A stretch of 64,000 bases of DNA from CAVXEH01 sp963805645. Lineage in GTDB: Bacteria; Chloroflexota; Limnocylindria; QHBO01. The stretch lies in the NCBI GenBank assembly GCA_963805645.1, contig CAWDVA010000010.1, positions 62,001 through 126,000 on the forward strand, in the 5' to 3' direction. Of this stretch, positions 42,101 through 49,901 are shown piece after piece. How positions within the stretch are numbered: the stretch's first letter is position 1; each line of letters opens with the position of its first letter. The translations under genes and the position numbers were made by a program. The notes under the pieces are model-generated. The model was not told where the DNA came from and did no database searches. It worked only from the letters and a program-made list of their open reading frames with translations.

Positions 42101-42544
42101 GAGGACCTGTTCGACATCTGGACCGAGGCGCCCGGTGCGGGGTCGTGGCAGGCGGCCACCGAGACGGTCGTCGACGGCTGGCTCCGCGCCGGTCGGACCG
42201 ACCTGGCGGAACGGGCCGTCACCGCCATCCGGGGCTGGCTCTCCCACCCCTTCAGCAGCAGCGTGCATGCGGGGGTGGCCGACGTGCTCGGAGGAAGGGT
42301 CCAGCTCGCCCGCGGCGATCCGGAGGGCGCCCTGGTCCTGGCGAGGTCGGCCGCGGCCGCCTTCGCCACGCTCCCCGCTCCCTGGGGTCAGCTGCTTGCC
42401 GCCCGCCTGCGCCTCGCGGCGCTGAAGGTGCTCGGCGGTTCCGGCCCGGAACTCGCGATGGCGGTGGACGAGGCGCGCGCGGCGGCGGCGGTGCTGGGTG
42501 CCCCCTCCGTGCCGGAGACCTGGGGCGTGCAGCGTGAAGAGTGA
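39140..42544 (+). CDS. class III adenylate/guanylate cyclase with AAA-type ATPase and TPR regions
   Basis: 1134 aa. Residues 1-190 are a class III cyclase catalytic domain: FGDIVGFTPLGERL (first metal Asp), KFIGDAAMAVFGLP (second metal Asp), RVGINTGEVV and GDTVNTAARLQ, all close to consensus. Next, an ATPase with Walker A APPGVGKSRL and Walker B VWLLEDLHWSGPD. The remaining 650 residues are TPR-like helices. This is the guanylate-cyclase/MalT-ATPase layout of large actinobacterial and Chloroflexota signalling proteins, thought to link ATP-dependent sensing to cAMP production. It would be a source for the Crp-like regulator's ligand (speculative). A GTG-free start was chosen over the longer upstream frame. 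Confidence 0.9.
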   Translation: MEPGQVAERRIVSVLFGDIVGFTPLGERLDPEDVATIQDAYFAAVREIVARYGGRVEKFIGDAAMAVFGLPRARDDDAERAVRAGLALVAAVEQLGPRLGLDEAALRLRVGINTGEVVATLGGPEEWRITGDTVNTAARLQTAAPPGGVLLGETAALSVADTADLTETGPMTLKGKAEPVRGWIVDGILPARSRERAMGQLTAPLLGREAELARIVGTIREASGLTRRIVVVAPPGVGKSRLMDELAGSDLGGARVLRAVARPEAGSPFAVVADLVREALLSEGWDPDAGPSDGAGVAAILERCGAPHARSGVLAEEVAALLAPGAEAPSADATARDSRFDAWVEVLDLLAGAGASVWLLEDLHWSGPDLLAFVDRAHRAPSGSGRVVVATARPSLLERAPAWCGPHPEAAIDRLDLEPLGASEARALVRALVGEALGADLVDRIVAGSDGNPLFIEELLRTWVSVGTLAPNPAGGWQLEGEAGAISLPATVQAIYAAQIDDLPPDARQLARHGSVAGRAFPRRALEALEADEGDALERLRLRALIDGPAEAELGPTYVYRHALLRDAGYATLARSERARLHAQLAAWMATAAGARAGRIAEGIARHYLTALETLPALAPPGGGLNRDELRTTTTSWLERAAVTALAAGAPAAARELIEAALRWTDDQATADRARRLGLLGEATAFSGDMDEGLAAYREAAGIFGSLLGSSAPPDERTALREAYASAVHAQGTILIEQLQFRPALALAHEALALLGPPDDLAASRLRHLAGWARFAYQPGPEAHADLEAARDGAERAGDARLRLEALYLLGGLRVETGEATVEEAGRLDEEVAALAQETGDMRRAAGALRARGLTVLEHDPAGAGPWLDRAAALAEAHGMLEETAWVEYARTEVGFITGDWPTAMQRALAALEIAEANAYHRPVVRTWFVLSPMALLLGRGDLLQRAKAWFDPHRATFPDSPYGRFMHTAVDLRFAAAGLMEPFEPGEDLFDIWTEAPGAGSWQAATETVVDGWLRAGRTDLAERAVTAIRGWLSHPFSSSVHAGVADVLGGRVQLARGDPEGALVLARSAAAAFATLPAPWGQLLAARLRLAALKVLGGSGPELAMAVDEARAAAAVLGAPSVPETWGVQREE

Positions 42545-42553
42545 ACCGGTCGC

Positions 42554-44152
42554 CTACATCCGGAAGACGCCGAAACGCGTCTCGCCAATCTCCGCGTTGA
42601 GCGCCGCGCTGATGCCCATGGCCAGCACGCGCCGCGTGTCGAGCGGATCGATCACCCCGTCGTCCCAGAGCCGCGCCGTGGAGTAGTACGGCGAGCCGGC
42701 GCGGTCGTACTCGGCCAGGATCGGCGCCTCGAAGGCGTCACGGTCGGCATCGGTCTCGAACGATCCGCGGACCGTGGACAGGACCCGGGCCGCCTGGGCG
42801 CCGCCCATGACGCTGATTCGCGCGTTCGGCCACATCCACAGCTGCCGCGGCGAGTAGGCACGTCCGGCCATCCCGTAGTTCCCGGCGCCGAAGCTGCCGC
42901 CGATGATCACCGTGAACTTGGGGACCGATGTCGTCGCCACGGCGGTCACCAGCTTGGCCCCGTCCTTGGCGATCCCGCCCGCCTCGTACTCGCGCCCCAC
43001 CATGAAGCCGGTGATGTTCTGCAGGAAGACGAGCGGGATGCGCCGCTGGCTGGCGAGCTCCACGAAGTGCGCCCCCTTCAGCGCCGAGCTGCTGAACAGG
43101 ATCCCGTTGTTGGCCAGGATCCCCACCGGGTAGCCCTCAAGGCGCGCAAAGCCGCAGACCAGCGTCTCCCCGTACCGCTCCTTGAACTCGTGGAACTCGC
43201 TGCGGTCCACGAGCCGGGCGATCACCTCGCGGACGTCGTACGACTGGCGGGCATCGGCAGGGATGACGCCGTAGAGCTGGTCGGCCGAGACCGATGGCGG
43301 CGCCGGGTCGCTCCGCTCCCACGGCGGCTCCGGCCTGTGCCAGGCGAGATTGCGCACGATGGAGCGCCCGATGGCCAGGGCGTGCTCATCGTCGAGGGCG
43401 TAGTGGTCGGCGACGCCGCTGGTCACGGTGTGGACCTCCGCGCCGCCCAGCTCCTGGGCGCTCACGACCTCCCCGGTCGCGGCCTGCACCAGCGGCGGAC
43501 CGCCCAGGAAGATCGTCCCCGTCCCGCGCACGATGACCGTCTCGTCGCTCATGGCCGGCACATAGGCGCCGCCCGCGGTGCAGCTGCCCATCACCAGGGC
43601 GATCTGCGGCACGTCCCGGGCGGACAGTTGGGCCTGGTTGTAGAAGATCCGACCGAAGTGGTCGCGATCGGGGAAGACCTCGTCCTGGAGCGGCAGGTAG
43701 GCGCCGCCGGAATCGACCAGGTAGAGGCAGGGCAGGTGGTTCTCGAGGGCGATCTCCTGTGCGCGCAGGTGCTTCTTCACCGTCAACGGGAAGTAGGTGC
43801 CGCCCTTGACGGTGGCGTCGTTGGCGACGATCACGCACTCGACCCCCTCGACCCGTCCGATGCCGGTCACGATTCCGGCGCCGGGCGCCTCGTCGCCGTA
43901 GAGGCCGTTGGCGGCCAGCGCGGAGAGCTCCAGGAATGCGCTTCCCGGATCGATGAGCCGGTCGATCCGCTCCCGAACGGGGAGCTTCCCGCGCTCGCGG
44001 TGACGGGCGATGCTCCGTTCGTCGCCGCCGGCCCCGCGCTCGGTCAGCCGGCGAGTCCGCTCGCGGAGCTCCCCGACCAGGCCGGCCATCGCGTCGCGGT
44101 TCTGGCCGAACGACGGCGACGCGGGGTCCATCGAGGAGCGGAGCTGCGCCAT
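42554..44152 (-). CDS. acyl-CoA carboxylase beta subunit (methylcrotonyl-CoA carboxyltransferase type)
   Basis: 532 aa. Carboxyltransferase fold in two halves: DSGGAYLPLQDEVFPD, MGSCTAGGAYVPAMSDE and FLGGPPLVQAATGE, then the biotin-binding NNGILFSSSALKGAHF, IPLVFLQNITGFMVGREYE and GSFGAGNYGMAGRAYSP. These motifs match methylcrotonyl-CoA carboxylase beta (LiuB/MccB). It completes the carboxylase with the HTH-fused alpha subunit 6 kb upstream. The ATG (MAQLRSSM) has a GATAAT box 6 nt upstream; the longer frame to 44605 is antisense read-through. Confidence 0.92.
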   Translation of the reverse strand: MAQLRSSMDPASPSFGQNRDAMAGLVGELRERTRRLTERGAGGDERSIARHRERGKLPVRERIDRLIDPGSAFLELSALAANGLYGDEAPGAGIVTGIGRVEGVECVIVANDATVKGGTYFPLTVKKHLRAQEIALENHLPCLYLVDSGGAYLPLQDEVFPDRDHFGRIFYNQAQLSARDVPQIALVMGSCTAGGAYVPAMSDETVIVRGTGTIFLGGPPLVQAATGEVVSAQELGGAEVHTVTSGVADHYALDDEHALAIGRSIVRNLAWHRPEPPWERSDPAPPSVSADQLYGVIPADARQSYDVREVIARLVDRSEFHEFKERYGETLVCGFARLEGYPVGILANNGILFSSSALKGAHFVELASQRRIPLVFLQNITGFMVGREYEAGGIAKDGAKLVTAVATTSVPKFTVIIGGSFGAGNYGMAGRAYSPRQLWMWPNARISVMGGAQAARVLSTVRGSFETDADRDAFEAPILAEYDRAGSPYYSTARLWDDGVIDPLDTRRVLAMGISAALNAEIGETRFGVFRM

Positions 44153-44158
44153 CGACCG

Positions 44159-44164
44159 ATTATC
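44159..44164 (-). promoter_or_regulatory. GATAAT -10 box, leaderless start at 44152
   Basis: Ends 6 nt before the ATG of the carboxyltransferase gene. Confidence 0.45.
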
Positions 44165-44205
44165 GCCGCTGCCCGGCTCGCGGGCCCGGCGGCGCCGCGC
44201 CAGGG

Positions 44206-44790
44206 TCAGGCGAGGGTGACCAGCGGGGTGATCTCGGTGACGTGTGCGCGGTTGACGATGACCACGCTCACGACGTGCTCGAAGGGGGGCTCGCCGGTAT
44301 GAAGCAGGTACGCCTCGGTGAGCGGGATCCAGCGCTGTCCGCCGGCGAGCAGCTCCGGGCCAACCTCCGCACCCGGTGCCAGCTGGACGTTGCCCGTCAC
44401 GCTGAACGGTCCGGCCGACAGCGCCACCCGGCGCAGGCGGCGATGCAGGCGGAGCTGGCGGCTGGAGCGCCACTCGGGCGGCATGGCCAGCACCACCTGG
44501 TCGGTGGCGAGGGTCTGCCACTCCCCGGGGCCGCCCTCCGGATCGCCGGGGCCGCCCGAGACGTCGCCCGGGGCACCGTCGAGAGGCCCGGGGCTCGGGT
44601 GCCACAGGCGCAGCTCGTCGCTGTCATTGAGCAGGTCGGTGACACGGCGCCCGTTGGCGGAGATCCAGCCCACGATCCGCGCATCGGCGGTGTACAGCTC
44701 GATCGGGGCGAGGTCGGTGGCGAGTGCCACGGCAGAAGAGCCGGAGGTCGCGGCGGCGCCCGTTCCGCGGCGCCAGGTCCAGAAGGTCAC
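44206..44790 (-). CDS. hypothetical protein
   Basis: 194 aa from a GTG with GGAGGG 4 nt upstream. Contains DARIVGWISANGRRVTDLLND, written here as RIVGWISANGRRVTDLL, and a Gly/Pro-rich spacer (GDVSGGPGDPEGGPGE). The second half has beta-strand-rich segments ending FEHVVSVVIVNRAHVTEITPL, in pieces VSVVIVNRAHV. No known family. Not secreted: the N-terminus lacks a signal. Transcribed toward the carboxyltransferase gene, 53 bp upstream of it. Confidence 0.6.
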   Translation of the reverse strand: MTFWTWRRGTGAAATSGSSAVALATDLAPIELYTADARIVGWISANGRRVTDLLNDSDELRLWHPSPGPLDGAPGDVSGGPGDPEGGPGEWQTLATDQVVLAMPPEWRSSRQLRLHRRLRRVALSAGPFSVTGNVQLAPGAEVGPELLAGGQRWIPLTEAYLLHTGEPPFEHVVSVVIVNRAHVTEITPLVTLA

Positions 44791-44959
44791 ATGTCCCTCC
44801 GTAGCAGACGGACGAACCGCTGGCAGCCGCGGCCCGTGAGGCAACCCTACGCGCCCTCGCGGCTCCTCTCCATGCATCGAGAGTACTAGCGGTATGGTCC
44901 GGTGCCCGCGCGCACCGAGGGGCTGGCACTCGAGCGGTCCGCGGTGTACAACAGGTGGC

Positions 44960-45502
44960 ATGAAGCAAAGCCTGCGCGTAACGATCGCCGTCTTCGCCCT
45001 CCTGCTCCTCGTGGCGGGCACGGCATTTGCGACGCGTTCATCGGTTGCCGATCAGCACCGCGCGCCCCAGGCGGCCTCGCACGCGGCGAGCCCGGACGTC
45101 GACGAGTCACCAGGCGAGGCTCCGAAGGCGGACGCCAGCCCGGACGACGCGGACGCGGGAACCCCGCTGACCAACGATCATGCATCGGCGCTCGTGGACC
45201 TCCTCAAGGCGCAGGGCATCGATGCCACGGCGGACGAGCTCAAGACCCTCGCCGAGACCTACGGCGTGGGAGGTGCGGTGCGCATCGAGGCGTGGGCGGC
45301 GGCGACCGGCCAGAGCGTCGACGACCTGGTCTCGATGTACGAGGCGTCCGGAGTCGGCTGGGGTGCCTTCGCGAAGCAGCTGGAGCAGGCGGACGCTTCG
45401 CTCCAGCTCTCGCCCGGGATCGGCTGGATCATGGGTCACGGGCACGGTCATGCCAACCCGCATGCGGCCGCCGCTCCCGGCCAGGTGAAGAAGTCCAGCT
45501 GA
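44960..45502 (+). CDS. secreted or anchored hypothetical protein
   Basis: 180 aa. MKQSLRVTIAVFALLLLVAGTAFA is a clear signal sequence (the first 24 residues). An acidic, Pro/Ala-rich linker precedes a helical domain with SALVDLLKAQGIDATADEL, LKTLAETYGVGGAVR and SVDDLVSMYEASGVGW, three similar helix pairs. A His/Gly-rich tail (GHGHGHANPHA) could bind metal ions. AGGTGG lies before the ATG. Function unknown. Confidence 0.65.
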   Translation: MKQSLRVTIAVFALLLLVAGTAFATRSSVADQHRAPQAASHAASPDVDESPGEAPKADASPDDADAGTPLTNDHASALVDLLKAQGIDATADELKTLAETYGVGGAVRIEAWAAATGQSVDDLVSMYEASGVGWGAFAKQLEQADASLQLSPGIGWIMGHGHGHANPHAAAAPGQVKKSS

Positions 45503-45525
45503 CGACTCGCGCGGCGCCCGCCTGC

Positions 45526-45531
45526 TAGGCT
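45526..45531 (+). promoter_or_regulatory. TAGGCT -10 box, leaderless start at 45541
   Basis: Ends 9 nt before the ATG of csaA; no ribosome site. Confidence 0.4.
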
Positions 45532-45540
45532 GCGCCGGCC

Positions 45541-45885
45541 ATGATCACCATCGACGACTTCGACCGCGTGGAGATGCGCATCGGCCGCATCCTGGACGCC
45601 CGCCCGTTTCCCGAGGCGCGCAGGCCCTCCTACCGGCTGCGCATCGACTTCGGCCCGGCCCTCGGCGAGCGCGTGAGCTCCGCGCAGCTGACCCGGACCT
45701 ACCCCGATCCGGGAATGCTCGTGGGCCGGCAGGTCGTCGCCGTCGTCAACTTCCCGCCGCGGCGGATCGCCGGGTTCGCCAGCGAGGTGCTCGTCCTGGG
45801 AGCCATGGGCGAGGGTGACGATGCCGGCGAGGTCTGGCTCTTGGCGCCGGACCCCGCGGCGCCCGAGGGGACCCGCATCGGATAG
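45541..45885 (+). CDS. csaA: CsaA-like tRNA-binding domain protein
   Basis: 114 aa, the size of CsaA. OB-fold tRNA-binding domain: FDRVEMRIGRILDARPFPEA, SYRLRIDFG, GRQVVAVVNFPPRRIAGF and SEVLVLGA. CsaA is a dimeric chaperone-like protein related to the beta-subunit tRNA-binding domain. Stand-alone gene. Confidence 0.88.
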   Translation: MITIDDFDRVEMRIGRILDARPFPEARRPSYRLRIDFGPALGERVSSAQLTRTYPDPGMLVGRQVVAVVNFPPRRIAGFASEVLVLGAMGEGDDAGEVWLLAPDPAAPEGTRIG

Positions 45886-45918
45886 CGCTGATCCAGCGGG
45901 CCCGGTCCCTCCGTATCG

Positions 45919-45936
45919 CAGGGTACAACCACCCTG
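45919..45936. promoter_or_regulatory. CAGGGT-N6-ACCCTG inverted repeat upstream of the DUF4397 gene
   Basis: Six-base arms around ACAACC overlap TACAAC and precede TGTATT, about 25-40 bp before the start. A candidate operator within the promoter. Confidence 0.3.
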
Positions 45937-45959
45937 TATTCCCCAGGAGGGACTGCGAA

Positions 45960-46751
45960 ATGACTCGGACACTGCGCCGCCTGTTGCTCGGAGCCATGGG
46001 GCTCGCGCTGACGGTGGCTCTTGCAACCCCGGTGGCAGCCGCCGATGACGCCATGGTTCGCGTCATCCACGCGTCGCCGGACGCCCCGAACGTCGACGTC
46101 TGGCTGGACGGAACGAAGGTGCTCACCGACGTGCCCTACGAGGCCGTCAGCGGCTACCTGGCCGTGCCCGCCGGCGATCACAACGTCAAGGTCACCCCGA
46201 CCGGCTCGACGACTCCGGTCATCGATGCCGACGTCACGCTCAGCGCCGGGACCGCGTACACCATCGCCGCGATCAACCCGGTGGCGAGCATCTCGGCCGC
46301 CATCCTCGTCGATGACCGGACCCCGGTCGACGGGAAGGCGAAGCTCCGCGTCTTCCACGCATCGTCGAACGCCCCGGCGTCGGTCGATGTGGCGCTCGCG
46401 GGCGGCACCGTTCTCGTGCCGGGCCTCGAGTACGGTAAGGCCAGCGACTACCTGACCGTTGATCCGGGCACCTACGACCTGGAGATCCGGGCGGCGGGTG
46501 ACACGGCGGCCGCGCTGACTCTCAGCGCCACGCTGTCCGCCGGCCAGAACGTCACCGCCATCGCCTTCGATGACGGAGACGGGGTCGCCGTGATCACGAC
46601 CGTGGACGCCGCGGCCATGGCGGACACCGCCACGCAGTCTGCGGGCGCTCCGGCCCTCCCTGTCCCGACGGTGCTGCTGGGCATCGTGCTGCTGGGCATC
46701 GCCGCGGTTCTCGGCGTTCGCCGATTCGCGGGCGCACGCGCCGTGCGCTAG
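45960..46751 (+). CDS. secreted DUF4397 protein with C-terminal membrane anchor
   Basis: 263 aa. Signal peptide MTRTLRRLLLGAMGLALTVA, then two DUF4397 domains: one from VRVIHASPDAPNVDVWLDG with VPAGDHNVKVT, a second from LRVFHASSNAPASVDVALAG with VDPGTYDLEIRAAG. A Leu/Val/Ile-rich helix (TVLLGIVLLGIAAVLGV) followed by RRFAGARAVR forms a sortase-independent anchor. DUF4397 proteins are common surface proteins with beta-sandwich folds and unknown ligand. AGGAGGG lies about 8 nt upstream of the start. Confidence 0.87.
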   Translation: MTRTLRRLLLGAMGLALTVALATPVAAADDAMVRVIHASPDAPNVDVWLDGTKVLTDVPYEAVSGYLAVPAGDHNVKVTPTGSTTPVIDADVTLSAGTAYTIAAINPVASISAAILVDDRTPVDGKAKLRVFHASSNAPASVDVALAGGTVLVPGLEYGKASDYLTVDPGTYDLEIRAAGDTAAALTLSATLSAGQNVTAIAFDDGDGVAVITTVDAAAMADTATQSAGAPALPVPTVLLGIVLLGIAAVLGVRRFAGARAVR

Positions 46752-46772
46752 CCCCGGCTCCCTCCGACCTCG

Positions 46773-46805
46773 TGCAGACCACCGCCCCCGAGGCGGTGGT
46801 CTGCA
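46773..46805. terminator. 14-bp hairpin terminator
   Basis: TGCAGACCACCGCC (46773-46786) pairs perfectly with 46792-46805 around a CCCGA loop, 21 bp after the DUF4397 stop. No U-tract. Confidence 0.65.
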
Positions 46806-46825
46806 TGCGCACCTCCGCGCGCGGG

Positions 46826-46831
46826 TACCAT
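46826..46831 (+). promoter_or_regulatory. TACCAT -10 box, leaderless start at 46841
   Basis: Ends 9 nt before the ATG. Confidence 0.4.
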
Positions 46832-46840
46832 CGGGGACGC

Positions 46841-47278
46841 ATGAGCACCTCAGCACCAATGGTCGGCCCCACGCCGGAGGGGATGCCCGATCCGAACCTC
46901 GTTCCGCCGCAGCTGGCTCGCGCCGGGGACCCGTTTGCGCGGCTGCGGATCCTCCACTTCCTGTCGCGGCTGGAGCGCAACCGGACCCATCAGCTGCGGG
47001 ACGTGGTGGCCGCCCTCAACGCCGCGTTCCTGGACTGGTCATTCCCGGAGAAGGTGGTCCTCTCGGAGCTGGTTCAGCTCCAGGCCAACTGGTCGATCAG
47101 CTTCCACGGCGAGGACCGCATCGTGCTCGACCGCAATGAGCGCGGCCACACCCTGCTGGTCGTCGACTCGACTCGGATGACCCCGTTCCTGGTCGCCGAG
47201 GCGCGGCGTGCGGCGGATGCCTGCGAGGAGTCACTCCGGCAGTTCACCCTGGGCGACGGGGTGACCACCGACAACTGA
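46841..47278 (+). CDS. hypothetical protein
   Basis: 145 aa. Helical, with FARLRILHFLSRLERNRTHQ, in pieces, and LNAAFLDWSFPEKVVLSELV. No signal, membrane segment or known family. A possible winged-helix or four-helix regulator by its even helix pattern, but nothing diagnostic. Ends 4 bp from the convergent thyX stop. Confidence 0.6.
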   Translation: MSTSAPMVGPTPEGMPDPNLVPPQLARAGDPFARLRILHFLSRLERNRTHQLRDVVAALNAAFLDWSFPEKVVLSELVQLQANWSISFHGEDRIVLDRNERGHTLLVVDSTRMTPFLVAEARRAADACEESLRQFTLGDGVTTDN

Positions 47279-47282
47279 CCGA

Positions 47283-48245
47283 TCAGACCCGGTCGGAGCC
47301 TCCGGCCTGGCCCACCGCCGGCTCGGGCTCGGGACGACGACGGGGCGCCATCGGCTCGGCGGACGGTGGCCCTCCATCCGGCGCCACGGGTACGGGAACT
47401 CGCTGCTTCCGCGGGCGGAACGGAGAGGAATCCGGCACCACGGGGCCCGTGGTCTCGGCGAGCTCGCCGGACCGATACGCCTCCCAGACGGCCATGACGG
47501 TGTCTCGGTGGGGACGAATGCGGCAGTGCTCGTCGCGGTTGGCCATCTCGTCGCAGTACCCGAGCGGGACGCACTTGGGAGCCAGGAACGACCCGAAGAA
47601 CGGGGAGACCCGGAAGATCTCGTGGCGAATCTGCTTGAAGAGCTGGCGGATCTCCCACTGGGCCATGGTGCACAGCCGCAGGCCGGACATGTGGATCAGC
47701 TGCCGCAGGTTCACCGTCATGACCAGGTTGGTCTGCATGGCGTTCGGGAAGATGAATCGCGCGTCCTCCGCGGGCACCTCGGCCTGCAGGAGCTGCCCGT
47801 ACAGGTCCAGGTTGTCGTCGATGGCGGCCTGGAAGCGCTCGGCCAGCTCGTCGGGCAGATCGCCCTTGGCGATGCTGTCGGGGACGGTGTAGTTGTCGCG
47901 CTGCTTGAAGCTGACGTAGCGCTGCGACTGCTGGTCGAAGGCGGTGCCGGCCCGATGGCGCACCAGCTGATGGGTGAGCGTGCGCGTCACGCCGCTGATC
48001 GCGAACGTGAAGTTCACGTGCTCGATGGTCGATCCGTGCCCCGATTCCATCACCTTGCGGACGAGGTTCTGCTGCTTCTCGTCGGCCACCTGGCGGCTGA
48101 CGGCCTTGTCCCAGATGCGGTCCGGGACCTGCTCGGAGTAGCAGGTCCGGCACGCGGTGTAGATGATGGGCAGGTAGTACTCCTCGACGATCTCGCGGGT
48201 GGGGAAGATCAGCTTCGCGGAGAGGGCGGGCGCGGTCGACGGCAT
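47283..48245 (-). CDS. thyX: FAD-dependent thymidylate synthase ThyX
   Basis: 320 aa. ThyX makes dTMP from dUMP with FAD. The signature is RHRAGTAFDQQSQRY: compared with the family pattern RHRX7S it has one extra residue (RHRX8S). Also present: CYSEQVPDRIWDKAVS and NLRQLIHMSGLRLC. The C-terminal 60 residues (after RPRKQRVPV) are Pro/Arg-rich and beyond the usual family length. The start MPSTAPALSAK is chosen because a TATCGT box lies 6 nt upstream; the longer frame to 48338 is antisense to the operator region. No thyA seen in the window. Confidence 0.9.
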   Translation of the reverse strand: MPSTAPALSAKLIFPTREIVEEYYLPIIYTACRTCYSEQVPDRIWDKAVSRQVADEKQQNLVRKVMESGHGSTIEHVNFTFAISGVTRTLTHQLVRHRAGTAFDQQSQRYVSFKQRDNYTVPDSIAKGDLPDELAERFQAAIDDNLDLYGQLLQAEVPAEDARFIFPNAMQTNLVMTVNLRQLIHMSGLRLCTMAQWEIRQLFKQIRHEIFRVSPFFGSFLAPKCVPLGYCDEMANRDEHCRIRPHRDTVMAVWEAYRSGELAETTGPVVPDSSPFRPRKQRVPVPVAPDGGPPSAEPMAPRRRPEPEPAVGQAGGSDRV

Positions 48246-48251
48246 CCGCGA

Positions 48252-48257
48252 ACGATA
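48252..48257 (-). promoter_or_regulatory. TATCGT -10 box, leaderless start at 48245
   Basis: Ends 6 nt before the thyX ATG on the minus strand. Confidence 0.4.
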
Positions 48258-48290
48258 GCATCGGTGTCCGGCCATCGGCCAGCACTTATT

Positions 48291-48337
48291 CCACAAGATG
48301 TAGTGGTTCGACCGGTGCAATGTGCACATCTTGTGCA
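48291..48337. promoter_or_regulatory. inverted repeats upstream of thyX (possible NrdR-like site)
   Basis: CCACAAGATGTAGTGG (48291-48306) matches 11 of 16 positions of the NrdR box as I recall it. TGCACA-TCT-TGTGCA (48323-48337) is a perfect inverted repeat whose centre lies about 31 bp away, the helical spacing seen for NrdR box pairs, though its own internal spacing does not fit. The region is unusually AT-rich for this window. Confidence 0.3.
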
Positions 48338-48356
48338 CATCCGCCCTCTGGCGGGC

Positions 48357-49901
48357 CTAGGCGGGTCGCTCGCCCTCGTCGCCGGGAGGTCGCCTCGCTT
48401 CGCCCGGTCGCCGCGTCCCCGGTTGATCCGGCCGGCGCTCGTCCGGGCGGCGCTCGTCCAGCCGTGCGAGGCCGTGGCTGCGGTCGAATGCGATGCGGCT
48501 GCCACCCGCGGCGCGGGCGGAGTTCAGTGCCTCTTCGGCCCGGCCGATGAGCTCGTCGTCGTCCCCGTCGCTGATCCCCGGTTGGGCGACCGTGATGCCG
48601 ATGGAGACGGTCATCGTGACCGGGCCCGCGTTGGTCTGCACCGGTCGAGTGGTCAGCCGGGTCCGGATCGCATCGGCAAAGACCGAGGCGCCACGTTCGT
48701 CGGTGTGGGGCAGGATGGCAAGGAAGGTGTCGCCCGTGATTCGGCCGATGGCGTCCGCTTCACGCATGCGGGTCCGCAGGCGCAGCGCGAGCTCGGCCAG
48801 GACGACGTCGCCCACCCCGATGCCGTGGGATCGGTTCAGCTCGGTGAGGCCGTCGAGGTCGACGAGCACCAGGGCGATGGGATGGGAGTAGCGGCGAGCC
48901 TCGGCGGCCTCGGCCTCGAGCCGGGCGAGGATGGCTCGGCGCGTGCTGACGCGCGTCGCCGGGTCGGTATCCGCGAGCCGCTCGAGCTCGGCCCGCTGGA
49001 GCGTGATCGTCTCGCGGGCGCCGAGGAGCTCGGCGATCGTGGCCCGCAGCTCCCGGGCGAGACTGTCGACCTGGGATTCGAGCTCGCTGGCGGGTTCCGG
49101 CGCCGGCGCCGGCTCGAGCGGCGCGGCCCCAGCAGGCGGCCCGAGGGGTTCGGCATCCTCGCGCACCGCGGAGGCCACCAGCCACACGATCATGCCCACC
49201 ATGCCGGCAGTGAGGGCGAGCAGGCCCGGCAGGACGTCCGCGGATCCCACGCGTGCAGCAGCCAGCGCTGCTGCTCCGCTCGCCAGCCCGGCGATCCAGC
49301 CGATCCGATCGATGCTCCCGGATGCCAGGGCGCTCACCGCCGCCACGAGGCCCAGTCCTGCGCCCGCGGCGGCGATGGCCGCGGTGCCTGGCGCAAGGCT
49401 CGTACCCGCGAGCAGGCCCACCACCGGGGCGGCCTCCACCCAGGTGAAGACCCCCACCAGCGCAGCGGTTCGGGCCCACCTGTCCCGGAATCCGAGGGGA
49501 CCCATGAGGCCGCCGACCACGAACGGGACAGCGGCGGCCAGCAGCCCCAGCCCGATGACGGCCTGCGGCGCATCCGGGGATGCGGCGGGGCCCTGCAGGG
49601 CGACCGTGCCCATGGAGGCGGCCAGTGCGCCCGCCCCGGCGGCGTCGAGGAGCCGGGGGACGGAGCCGTCGCCGCGCAGGGCATCGGAAAGAGCAACGAG
49701 CGCGGCCACTGCCCCGACGATCGCGCCGAGCGCGCAGGCGGCAGGGACGAGCCACGCGGGCGCCGCCGACGGGTCGCTGCCCAGGGCGAGCGGGTCGAAC
49801 AGCCGCAGCACGACGAGCGCGGCGACAGGCAGCGCCAGCCAGGCCAGCAGGCGGGCGCCGCGGGCCACGGACGAGGCGGGGGCGCGATCGGTCATGGGCA
49901 T
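48357..49901 (-). CDS. membrane GGDEF-domain protein with degenerate active site
   Basis: 514 aa. Eight or so Leu/Ala-rich membrane segments fill residues 15-250, followed by a coiled-coil-like linker and a GGDEF domain. DPATRVSTRRAILARLE and VLVDLDGLTELNRSHGIGVGD, in pieces, are the usual early blocks. The catalytic GGDEF is replaced by TGDTF, so diguanylate cyclase activity is unlikely, while the RxxD inhibitory site (READ) five residues before it is kept. It may bind c-di-GMP as an effector. The C-terminal tail is Arg/Glu/Pro-rich repeats. A TACTAT box lies 51 nt upstream. Confidence 0.83.
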   Translation of the reverse strand: MPMTDRAPASSVARGARLLAWLALPVAALVVLRLFDPLALGSDPSAAPAWLVPAACALGAIVGAVAALVALSDALRGDGSVPRLLDAAGAGALAASMGTVALQGPAASPDAPQAVIGLGLLAAAVPFVVGGLMGPLGFRDRWARTAALVGVFTWVEAAPVVGLLAGTSLAPGTAAIAAAGAGLGLVAAVSALASGSIDRIGWIAGLASGAAALAAARVGSADVLPGLLALTAGMVGMIVWLVASAVREDAEPLGPPAGAAPLEPAPAPEPASELESQVDSLARELRATIAELLGARETITLQRAELERLADTDPATRVSTRRAILARLEAEAAEARRYSHPIALVLVDLDGLTELNRSHGIGVGDVVLAELALRLRTRMREADAIGRITGDTFLAILPHTDERGASVFADAIRTRLTTRPVQTNAGPVTMTVSIGITVAQPGISDGDDDELIGRAEEALNSARAAGGSRIAFDRSHGLARLDERRPDERRPDQPGTRRPGEARRPPGDEGERPA

